DNA of 6,411 nt from Candidatus Nitrosotalea sp. FS. Lineage in GTDB: Archaea; Thermoproteota; Nitrososphaeria; Nitrososphaerales; Nitrosopumilaceae. The DNA lies in NCBI RefSeq assembly GCF_011319475.1, contig NZ_RCMC01000037.1, positions 48,102 through 54,512 on the forward strand, read 5' to 3'. A program made the translations under genes and the position numbers. The first letter of the stretch is position 1. Each line of letters begins with the position of its first letter. The notes below the pieces were generated by a model. That model had not been told where the DNA came from. It saw only the letters and a program-made list of their open reading frames with translations, and did no database searches. This document shows positions 1 through 5,158 of this stretch, one piece after another.

Positions 1-100
1 CCGGTGGAGAAACATTGGAACTTGATAAAACTATGGCTGCAATTATTGCCACTGCAACTGCCACACCTACAATTATTCCTGCCTTGAGTTTATTCAACAC
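1..100 (-). CDS. N-terminal fragment of an exported or membrane-anchored protein (3' end outside the window)
   Basis: Only the first 33 codons are visible. From GTG at 100 (or TTG at 97) the frame reads VLNKLKAGIIVGVAVAVA, continues IIAAIVLSSSNVSPP and runs off the edge. Two lysines precede about 20 hydrophobic residues, followed by a Ser/Pro-rich stretch. This is a signal peptide or N-terminal membrane anchor with the rest outside the cytoplasm. The frame is closed by a TAG further upstream and has no ATG. GTG or TTG is favoured because a TATA-like box at 117-127 lies at the distance expected for leaderless transcription. The function cannot be identified from this much. It is divergent from the NikR-like gene, so it may be a target of that regulator; that is inference. 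Confidence 0.6.
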   Translation of the reverse strand, partial: MLNKLKAGIIVGVAVAVAIIAAIVLSSSNVSPP

Positions 101-112
101 TAAAGCTATTTC

Positions 113-149
113 ATTGTTATTAATAAATTTACAAAATCTTAATAACTAT
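113..149. repeat. Inverted repeat, candidate metalloregulator operator
   Basis: GTTATTAA at 116-123 is repeated as its exact reverse complement TTAATAAC at 139-146, with a 15-base spacer. Extending the arms to 113-125 and 137-149 gives 11 of 13 paired positions. The centre-to-centre distance is 23 bases, close to the 22 of the E. coli NikR operator (GTATGA-N16-TCATAC); the half-site sequence differs. A further copy of the right arm lies at 171-184 in direct orientation, 33 bases on. The left arm overlaps the TATA-like box of the left-edge gene. Use as an operator is inferred from architecture and position only. Confidence 0.45.
117..127 (-). promoter_or_regulatory. TATA-like box of the left-edge gene
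   Basis: Read on the minus strand this is TTTATTAATAA, centred about 22 bases upstream of the GTG at 100. That distance would place transcription start at or next to the start codon, the leaderless pattern common in archaea. The box overlaps one arm of the inverted repeat at 113-149, so a bound regulator would block it. It was read by eye; AT-rich intergenic DNA gives such matches by chance. Confidence 0.4.
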
Positions 150-160
150 TGCTGCTAAAC

Positions 161-170
161 TTATAAGATA
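161..170 (+). promoter_or_regulatory. TATA box of the NikR-like gene
   Basis: TTATAAGATA lies with its centre about 24 bases upstream of the ATG at 190. No Shine-Dalgarno sequence is visible before that ATG. Both points fit a leaderless transcript starting at or beside the start codon. Confidence 0.5.
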
Positions 171-184
171 CTTAATAACAGTTG
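171..184 (+). repeat. Direct copy of the operator arm between nikR TATA box and start codon
   Basis: CTTAATAACAGTTG here matches CTTAATAACTATTG at 138-151 at 12 of 14 positions, offset by 33 bases or about three helical turns. It sits immediately 3' of the nikR TATA box (161-170) and just before the ATG at 190. A protein bound here would obstruct nikR transcription, which would fit autoregulation. It lacks a paired inverted arm at the 15-base spacing, so it may be a half-site or coincidence. Confidence 0.35.
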
Positions 185-189
185 TATCC

Positions 190-573
190 ATGCCTATAGT
201 CTCAATTTCTCTAAACGACGAGATTCTATCAGAATTGGACAGGATACAGAAAACTATGGGGTTTTCTGGCAGGTCTGAGATTATTCGCGCAGGTATAAGA
301 AATTTAGTTGCTGAAGAAAAACAGCATGGAGCATTATCTGGACTAATCCATGCCATACTCATGATTGTCCATGATGAAGAATCAGAGCAAGTTGTAACAG
401 GAATAAAACACAATCATGAAGATTTGATTGGTACTCATCTTCATAGTAAAGTAGATGGAAACAAGTGCATGGAACTTTTCTTGTTACACGGAGATGCTGA
501 AAAGATCAGTATCATGACACGAGACTTTCAGACAAACAAGAAGATGGATAATGTAAAACTAGTTACGATGTAA
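190..573 (+). CDS. nikR: NikR-like ribbon-helix-helix metal-responsive transcription regulator
   Basis: The protein has 127 residues, slightly shorter than E. coli NikR (133). Residues 3-44 form a CopG/Arc-type ribbon-helix-helix DNA-binding domain: strand IVSISLND, then two helices with the GFSGRSEIIRAGIR turn. Residues 50-127 match the ACT-like metal-binding and tetramerisation domain. Of the four nickel ligands known in E. coli NikR, three align without gaps: H74 (H76), H85 (H87) and C93 (C95). The fourth, H89, falls on K87; H83 or H76 could compensate. The family represses nickel uptake, but this ligand change leaves the metal uncertain. The start is set by the TATA box at 161-170. The gene is divergent from the exported-protein gene and shares an inverted repeat with it. 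It converges on pyrB, with 10 bases between the stops. NikR family membership is confident; nickel specificity is not. Confidence 0.85.
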   Translation: MPIVSISLNDEILSELDRIQKTMGFSGRSEIIRAGIRNLVAEEKQHGALSGLIHAILMIVHDEESEQVVTGIKHNHEDLIGTHLHSKVDGNKCMELFLLHGDAEKISIMTRDFQTNKKMDNVKLVTM

Positions 574-586
574 AAATTATTTTTTA
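572..586. terminator. Bidirectional AT-rich 3' end between the NikR-like gene and pyrB
   Basis: AAAAATTATTTTTT covers the gap between the convergent stops (571-573 plus, 584-586 minus). It gives a run of T residues downstream of each gene on its own coding strand. Archaeal termination commonly occurs at T-tracts, so this may end both transcripts. There is no GC-rich stem; the assignment rests on composition and position. Confidence 0.4.
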
Positions 587-1518
587 TACGATTCCGTTTT
601 CATTTAGAATCAATGCCAAAAGCGCTGCGCGTGTGTCTTTTCCATATTGGGCTTGTTTAAAGTATCTAGCTTGTTTTGCAGAATCAATTTCATGCGATAT
701 TTCATCAAGACGTGGTAGTGGATGCATTATGATTGCATCATCTTTTACTTTCTTTACTAGTTCTGAACCAATTTTATAACTACCTTTGACCTTGACATAT
801 TCTTCGATATCAGCAAATCTTTCTTTTTGTATTCTTGTTACATAGATGACATCTAGGTCATCCAAGTTTTCTTCCAAATCAGTAGTTTCAGTGTATTGTA
901 ATTTTTTTCTTATTTCATAGGTTGAATCAGCACGGATTTTAAGCGATGGAGGAGATATCAATTTTACATCGACACTATAATTACTTAGAGCATACAAGAG
1001 CGAGTAGACTGTTCTTCCATATTTTAGGTCACCGACAATTCCTATCTTAAGGCCATCAATTTTCTTTTTTTCTTTTCTAATTGTGTAAAGATCAAGTATT
1101 GCCTGTGTTGGGTGCTCTTCTGTACCACTTCCTGCATTAATCAGTGGTTTTTCTGATATTTCGGCTGCAAACCTGCTAGAACCATCAAGTTGGTGCCTGA
1201 GAATAGGACATCAGAGTACAAAGACATGATTTTGACAGTATCTGCAAGGCTTTCGCCCTTTTTTGCAGACGATGAGGAAGCATCAGCTATTCCAAGCGAG
1301 GTGCCGCCTATTGAGGCCATGGCAGCCTCAAAGCTTAGCCTGGTTCTAGTGCTAGGTTCAAAAAATAGATATCCAAGTGTCTTTCCTCGCACAATTTCCC
1401 TTCGTTCATTTTGGTTCATTCCAATTATTTTGTCGGTTGCTTGGAAAACAGTTTCAAACTTTTGTTTATCAAAATCTCTCACTGAGACAATATCTTTTTG
1501 GAAAAAAGAATTGCTCAT
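584..1518 (-). pseudogene. pyrB: Aspartate carbamoyltransferase catalytic chain, interrupted by a one-base frameshift
   Basis: This gene encodes the enzyme that condenses carbamoyl phosphate with aspartate, the committed step of pyrimidine synthesis. From ATG 1518 the N-terminus (MSNSFFQKDIVSVRDF) aligns closely with E. coli PyrB. Codons 1-105 (1518-1204) carry the carbamoyl-phosphate motif STRTR (56-60) and the lysine loop SSSSAKKGES. The frame is then lost. It resumes in the next frame from 1201 as LRHQLDGSSR, followed by HPTQ, GDLKYGRT, TRIQKERF and MHPLPR, ending at 584. One added base gives 311 residues, the usual family length, with all active-site motifs intact. Uncorrected, translation stops at 1141-1143, which removes most of the enzyme. 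A sequencing or assembly indel or a recent mutation would both look like this. The adjacent pyrI is intact, which favours a functional enzyme in life. Confidence 0.88.
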
Positions 1519-1529
1519 TAGCAATTCAC

Positions 1530-1550
1530 TATTATATATGAGTAGTATAC
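1530..1550. promoter_or_regulatory. Divergent pyrB/pyrI promoter region
   Basis: Only 43 bases separate the pyrB ATG (1518, minus) from the preferred pyrI ATG (1562, plus). TATTATATATG at 1530-1540 is centred about 26 bases upstream of the pyrI ATG at 1562, the leaderless distance. On the minus strand TTTGTATACTA, about 1544-1554, is centred roughly 30 bases upstream of the pyrB ATG and is the better-placed box for that gene. The two promoters therefore overlap and may compete or share a regulator. Confidence 0.45.
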
Positions 1551-1561
1551 AAACTATTCCA

Positions 1562-2023
1562 ATGTCAGAGTCGGATCTTATCGTAAGAAGGATCAAGAAT
1601 GGAACTGTTATTGATCACATAGAATCTGGAAAAGGTTTGAAAGTGTTAAGTGCATTGGGAATAGATGGTAGCGACGGAAATGTGATTACAATTGCACTCA
1701 ATGTACCAAGCTCCAAGGTTGCAAAAAAAGACATTATAAAAGTTGAAAATAAATTTTTACAAGACAAGGATACAAACAAGCTTGCACTTATTGCTCCAAA
1801 GGCAACGGTAAACATAATCCAAGATTACAAGTTAGTTGAGAAGAGACGTGTTGCTTTGCCAAATCAGATTGAGAGAATTTTTAGATGTTCAAATCCAGAC
1901 TGTATAACAAATAGTGATGAAGACATACAGCCAATCATGGATGTTGTTGACAAAACAGGACTTGTTCTAAGATGCAGATATTGCACAAGAACTTTGGATG
2001 TCAACGAACTAAAATATTATTAG
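1562..2023 (+). CDS. pyrI: Aspartate carbamoyltransferase regulatory chain
   Basis: From ATG 1562 the protein has 153 residues, the same length as E. coli PyrI. This chain makes no product itself; it binds nucleotide effectors and holds catalytic trimers together. The nucleotide-binding N-terminal domain contains the family motif IKNGTVIDHI (11-20). The C-terminal zinc domain has C109 and C114 (CSNPDC) and C138 and C141 (CRYC), the same positions as the four zinc cysteines of E. coli PyrI. An in-frame ATG at 1538 would add eight residues. It lies inside the TATA box and has no Shine-Dalgarno sequence, so 1562 is preferred with leaderless translation. The open frame further upstream to 1190 runs antisense through pyrB and is not part of the gene. 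pyrI is divergent from pyrB instead of following it in an operon, and its stop is 2 bases from that of convergent atpI. Confidence 0.93.
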   Translation: MSESDLIVRRIKNGTVIDHIESGKGLKVLSALGIDGSDGNVITIALNVPSSKVAKKDIIKVENKFLQDKDTNKLALIAPKATVNIIQDYKLVEKRRVALPNQIERIFRCSNPDCITNSDEDIQPIMDVVDKTGLVLRCRYCTRTLDVNELKYY

Positions 2024-2024
2024 A

Positions 2025-2037
2025 ATTATTTCTTTTC
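2025..2037 (+). terminator. T-rich tract just after pyrI
   Basis: ATTATTTCTTTTC directly follows the pyrI stop and is a plausible archaeal T-tract terminator. It lies within the last codons (lysine and glutamate) of convergent atpI, so codon composition alone could produce it. Confidence 0.25.
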
Positions 2038-4041
2038 TGCTTGTAATTCATACTGGTGATAGGTAAATTTCCTTGCGGTTCCAAATGGCTTGAATGCTCT
2101 TCCATTACCATGATAGAATTTTGAAAAGAATTCGACATAGACTAATCTGGCTCCCTGGATACCTGGCTCAAAGACACCAATTATGATATTGAATATGTGA
2201 CCTATGAAGAGTATCATCGTTCCAAGAACAATGAAAGGAATTCCATGATGTAATGTTTTAAAAAAGATAAAGTCAATTACATCAGCCAAGATAACTGATG
2301 CCAAAAGAATTCCAATAAGTCTGGTGTATGATAATATGTGGCTAACAATAGAGGGTAACTCCATGATTGCCCTTGGGCCTTCTCCTACAAACATCAAGCC
2401 GATTCCACCTATCATCAAACCTATGTAGGCTGCTCCTGTCATGCTGTGTACTGGGTTGACATGCTGGTGATGCATTAATGCAAGACCAAAGAGTACTACA
2501 CCCCAGCCAAAGAGCAACCAGCCCATTTTACCAATTGCATGTTTTTTGAGACCTTCACGTATACTGTTCAAGATACCAAGAATTAGACCAAATGTTACCA
2601 TTCCAAGACCAATGTATCCAGCGATTAGCAATAGTTTTCGTAGACTAGTAATTGGACTGAATATTGTTCCGTCTGCAGGTAGATGTAAACCTAGATGAGT
2701 ATTGAGAAAACCAAATAGATAGCCGTTAAGATGGAATCCAAAGTAGAGGTTAAACACAAATCCCAATCCTATTGCAATGATAGCACCAGGTGTCATTGCT
2801 TTTGCAAGTTTTACCATCTGTCGTCTCTTTAGTATATTCAATGCAAATTTGCTCAACATACTAGGCATGATGTTAATGTCTCTCTTTCCACCTTCAATTC
2901 TTCGAATGACCCATCTGCATACTAGAAGTATAAACAGCCCATATCCTGCATCTCCTACCATCATACCATAGAATATTGGAAAGAATATACCAAAGATTAG
3001 TGTGGGATCGAATTCTTTGCCTTCTGGTAAAGAATAGAATCTGATAAAGGCCTCAAACAGTTTGAATCTTTTTGGATTGTCAAATTGTGTGGGTGGATGC
3101 TCGTCAGTTTCAAGTTCAAATAACATAGTACCTTTGGTATTTTTCTCAAAGACGCTTCTTAGTTGACCAACTTTTGATTTTGGAATCCAGCCTTCAAGGG
3201 CAAAAGAGTCAGATGTGACTCCTAGGTTATCAACAACTTCAAGCTTTTTGTTTTCAATCTCGAGTTGTTCCTCAATGCATACTATATCGACATAATGAGA
3301 TTTTGAGATTTCACCTAATTGTCTTTCTACTTCTTTTAGTTTGTTAGAGATATCAGCATGTTTTGCTTTGAGATTTTGTAATAGCTGGTCTGCCTTTCCA
3401 TCTAGTTTTGGAACTGCCTCTAACTTTACGTCATATTCTTGAACTACGGTAGCAAGCGCATGTGGCGGAAAATTTGGAAATGTAACAAGGACTAGATTTG
3501 TGATATCTTTTCCTTCTTTTGGATAGACAAAGACGTCTTGGCTATTGACATCTAGTGCCTTTCTGAAGGCAGCATAGTTTTTGGAATCTACTCTACCAAA
3601 ATAAGAGTGGGCCATTTTTAGTTGAAGAACATTAAAGTCCTCTGGGAAAAATGAAAATTCCTCAACTAGTTTAGTATTATTTTCAGTCTCTTTTAGCTGT
3701 GTTAGAAGATGCTCTTTTTCTTTTTCCAAAGTTGCAACCTTATCATCAACGTTAACGGACTTGGCAGCTTGAATTATTTGGTCTACGGAAGTGAATCGTT
3801 GGCACTGTGCAGCTGCAATTGGTGGAAGGACTGTTTTAAATGCCTTCATTCTCAAAAGCTGATCTGAGACTTGTCTGAATGTTTCATTATCACGTTCATT
3901 TCGTACAAGTGTAGCAACATCCTTTGATAATGATTCAAGCTGGACAACATGGAGATCGTGTAAAATAGAGACTACAGTCTGTCTTTCTTTTCGCAGCCCA
4001 AGCACTGCAATTCTTTGCATCGGTATTGGTTTTAGAACCAA
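2026..4041 (-). CDS. atpI: A-type ATP synthase subunit I (membrane stator, a-subunit homologue)
   Basis: The protein has 671 residues, normal for archaeal subunit I. The cytoplasmic part (1 to about 345) has two alpha/beta lobes separated by coiled coils near 95-128 and 215-272 and ends with the family motif ALEGWIP (281-287). The membrane part has about seven or eight helices beginning at DPTLIFGIFFPIFYGMMVGD (346-365). R574 in LSYTRLIGILLAS is the conserved arginine that faces the rotor ring and is needed for ion translocation. The C-terminal signature ARLVYVEFFSKFYHGNGR is clear. TTG 4041 is chosen because GAGGT lies 7 bases upstream and MVLKPIPMQRI resembles family N-termini; ATG 4020 is the alternative. 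It starts 3 bases after atpH and is the last gene of the operon. The ion cannot be told, as the proteolipid ring subunit is not in the window. Confidence 0.95.
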   Translation of the reverse strand: MVLKPIPMQRIAVLGLRKERQTVVSILHDLHVVQLESLSKDVATLVRNERDNETFRQVSDQLLRMKAFKTVLPPIAAAQCQRFTSVDQIIQAAKSVNVDDKVATLEKEKEHLLTQLKETENNTKLVEEFSFFPEDFNVLQLKMAHSYFGRVDSKNYAAFRKALDVNSQDVFVYPKEGKDITNLVLVTFPNFPPHALATVVQEYDVKLEAVPKLDGKADQLLQNLKAKHADISNKLKEVERQLGEISKSHYVDIVCIEEQLEIENKKLEVVDNLGVTSDSFALEGWIPKSKVGQLRSVFEKNTKGTMLFELETDEHPPTQFDNPKRFKLFEAFIRFYSLPEGKEFDPTLIFGIFFPIFYGMMVGDAGYGLFILLVCRWVIRRIEGGKRDINIMPSMLSKFALNILKRRQMVKLAKAMTPGAIIAIGLGFVFNLYFGFHLNGYLFGFLNTHLGLHLPADGTIFSPITSLRKLLLIAGYIGLGMVTFGLILGILNSIREGLKKHAIGKMGWLLFGWGVVLFGLALMHHQHVNPVHSMTGAAYIGLMIGGIGLMFVGEGPRAIMELPSIVSHILSYTRLIGILLASVILADVIDFIFFKTLHHGIPFIVLGTMILFIGHIFNIIIGVFEPGIQGARLVYVEFFSKFYHGNGRAFKPFGTARKFTYHQYELQAEKK

Positions 4042-4044
4042 AAT

Positions 4045-4368
4045 CTATACCTCTTTTAGTAAAATATCGATTATTTCTTTTACTGTATGAGAATCAATTC
4101 TTGAAGTAACTGTCTTTGCCTTGTTTTTTGCATCCTCTATAATTTTTTCCGTTTCAGTATGTGCTTTTTTTCTTGCTTGATCTATAGATGATTCAACTAG
4201 TTTTTCGCCATCAGCCTTTGCCGATGTAATTGATTTTATTGCATAAGTTTCAAAATTTCGTAGCTCTTCTGCTACTTTTTTCTTTTGTTCATCAATTTCT
4301 TTTTGTGATTTGTCTTCTACTTCTTTTATTTGCTTGAGTGAGTGGACGTATTTTTCTGACGTAGACAT
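4045..4368 (-). CDS. atpH: A-type ATP synthase subunit H (peripheral stalk)
   Basis: The protein has 107 residues from ATG 4368, typical of archaeal AhaH/subunit H (the G-subunit homologue), which pairs with subunit E to form the peripheral stalk. It is almost wholly charged and heptad-rich (KQIKEVEDKSQKEIDEQKKK and onward). This predicts one long coiled coil over residues 5-90 and a short C-terminal helix (TVKEIIDILLKEV). It has no membrane segment or cysteine. An in-frame ATG at 4398 would add MQASTFLEFK, but GGAG lies 6 bases before ATG 4368 and the extension would overlap the small ORF upstream. That small ORF ends 1 base before 4368, and atpI follows after 3 bases. Coiled-coil sequence is low in information, so the identification leans partly on operon context. 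Confidence 0.85.
   Translation of the reverse strand: MSTSEKYVHSLKQIKEVEDKSQKEIDEQKKKVAEELRNFETYAIKSITSAKADGEKLVESSIDQARKKAHTETEKIIEDAKNKAKTVTSRIDSHTVKEIIDILLKEV
4049..4053 (-). promoter_or_regulatory. Shine-Dalgarno site fixing the TTG start of atpI
   Basis: GAGGT, made from the last sense codons of atpH, sits 7 bases before TTG 4041. It supports TTG over the ATG at 4020 and suggests coupled translation with atpH. Confidence 0.6.
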
Positions 4369-4369
4369 T

Positions 4370-4495
4370 TTAAACTCCAAAAAAGTGCTTGCCTGCATAC
4401 AGTGCCAAGGCTACGGTACCAAGAATATTTCCTAGCTTAAATGCTCTTACTATCATAAAGAATCTTCTCTGTTGTTGATTTGCAAAGTTAGGCAA
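4370..4495 (-). CDS. Small single-membrane-helix protein inside the ATPase operon (unrecognised)
   Basis: This is a 41-codon ORF filling the gap between atpD and atpH. It starts at TTG 4495, which directly follows an in-frame TAG and overlaps the atpD end by 8 bases; it stops 1 base before atpH. The protein begins MPNFANQQQRRFF and continues MIVRAFKLGNILGTVALALY, then AGKHFFGV. It has a polar, basic N-terminus, a hydrophobic helix at about 21-35 with a GxxxG pattern (G22, G26), and a short aromatic tail. AGGA lies 5 bases and AGGAG 10 bases before the TTG. An internal ATG at 4456 would give 28 residues but has a weaker ribosome site. It does not match any ATPase subunit I know; the proteolipid has two helices and an essential acidic residue, both absent here. 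An accessory subunit or assembly factor is a guess from context. Its reality rests on the exact fit between neighbours and the ribosome site. Confidence 0.5.
   Translation of the reverse strand: MPNFANQQQRRFFMIVRAFKLGNILGTVALALYAGKHFFGV
4375..4378 (-). promoter_or_regulatory. Shine-Dalgarno site fixing the ATG start of atpH
   Basis: GGAG lies 6 bases before ATG 4368, inside the last codons of the small ORF. It selects 4368 over the upstream ATG at 4398. Confidence 0.6.
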
Positions 4496-5156
4496 CTATT
4501 TCCTTCTCCTTTTGTTTTAAAGACTCTTGTTCCCTTTCTCCCATCTTTCTTTTTACTGTCTTTAGCATCATGAAGGTATCTCGCTCCATTTCATCGAGTC
4601 TGAATATGATGAATTTGATTGCAGCTTGCAATCTTGGGATGAAAACGTTTTCAATAGCGTTAGATTTTCTTTTTGTTTTTTCAATCTCAAGTAATAGTTT
4701 ACGAAGTGTGGTTTCTTTTTCTGCTACATCAAGAACCATCTTGTGTACATTGTGAAATGCCTTGATTGCTTCATTAATAGACGGAGGAAGTTCTAGGAGA
4801 TGTTCTGTGAGAGCCTGGCTATTTTTTCCACCCTCAATTTTTGGAATTCGAACACCCATAACGTTTTTTGGAGTAATTTCTAATTTGTTCAATTGTGGAA
4901 TTTTCATTGCCTCATTTTCTAGTCTCATAGCACCTGCAAGCATTTCGGACATTCGAATTGCCTGATATCCTTTTACTAGTTCTGCTTGAAGACCGCTTCT
5001 AAGTGCAGCCACAGTCTTGCTTGCATTGAAAAATTCAAGAATTAATGCTTGTCTTTTTAGCTTTAGTAATTTTAGACCTTTTTTTGCAACAATGATTCTT
5101 CGCTTTGTACGGATGTATTCAAGACGGGTTGGTCTAATGTTAATTACTGACGGCAA
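4488..5156 (-). CDS. atpD: A-type ATP synthase subunit D (central rotor shaft)
   Basis: The protein has 222 residues, in the family range. It forms the rotating shaft inside the A3B3 head and couples rotation to ATP synthesis. The N-terminus VINIRPTRLEYIRTKRRI, followed by KKGLKLLKLKRQALI, is the characteristic basic helix of V/A-type subunit D. Long helices at about 5-75 and 120-210 form an antiparallel coiled coil around a central variable region (MGVRIPKIEGG). The start is TTG 5156: AGGTG lies 7 bases upstream, and no ATG suits the family N-terminus. It begins 2 bases after the atpB stop, and its last codons overlap the small ORF. Confidence 0.95.
   Translation of the reverse strand: MPSVINIRPTRLEYIRTKRRIIVAKKGLKLLKLKRQALILEFFNASKTVAALRSGLQAELVKGYQAIRMSEMLAGAMRLENEAMKIPQLNKLEITPKNVMGVRIPKIEGGKNSQALTEHLLELPPSINEAIKAFHNVHKMVLDVAEKETTLRKLLLEIEKTKRKSNAIENVFIPRLQAAIKFIIFRLDEMERDTFMMLKTVKRKMGEREQESLKQKEKEIVA
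4501..4510 (-). promoter_or_regulatory. Shine-Dalgarno region of the small ORF
   Basis: AGGAGAAGGA, within the last codons of atpD, offers two ribosome-binding matches, 10 and 5 bases before TTG 4495. The sequence also encodes charged residues of AtpD, so some purine richness is expected from coding alone. Confidence 0.45.
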
Positions 5157-5158
5157 TT

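Noticed and set aside
129..413. Minus-strand open frame of 94 codons across the NikR-like gene
   Set aside because: It is antisense to a clear ribbon-helix-helix/ACT protein, shows no family motif and has a low-complexity sequence.
1199..1210. Programmed -1 frameshift in pyrB
   Set aside because: A -1 shift after CTA would restore DVLILRH, but there is no X XXY YYZ slippery heptamer and pyrB is not known to use recoding; an indel is simpler.
1190..1561. Upstream extension of the pyrI reading frame
   Set aside because: It is antisense to the conserved part of pyrB, and the PyrI family N-terminus and length fit ATG 1562.
1519..1596. Upstream extension of pyrB to an ATG at 1596
   Set aside because: It would overlap pyrI and its promoter; the N-terminus from ATG 1518 already aligns with E. 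coli PyrB from its first residue.
1615..1815. Minus-strand open frame of 66 codons inside pyrI
   Set aside because: It is a shadow of the intact, well-conserved PyrI frame.
2777..2971. Plus-strand open frame of 64 codons inside atpI
   Set aside because: It is antisense to the membrane region of atpI; its hydrophobic look follows from the opposite-strand codons.
4369..4398. Ten-residue N-terminal extension of atpH from ATG 4398
   Set aside because: No ribosome-binding site precedes that ATG, whereas GGAG sits 6 bases before ATG 4368; the extension also overlaps the small ORF.
4370..4495. The small ORF as the ATPase proteolipid (subunit K/c)
   Set aside because: It has a single hydrophobic helix and no membrane-embedded Glu or Asp; the proteolipid needs a two-helix hairpin with that carboxylate.
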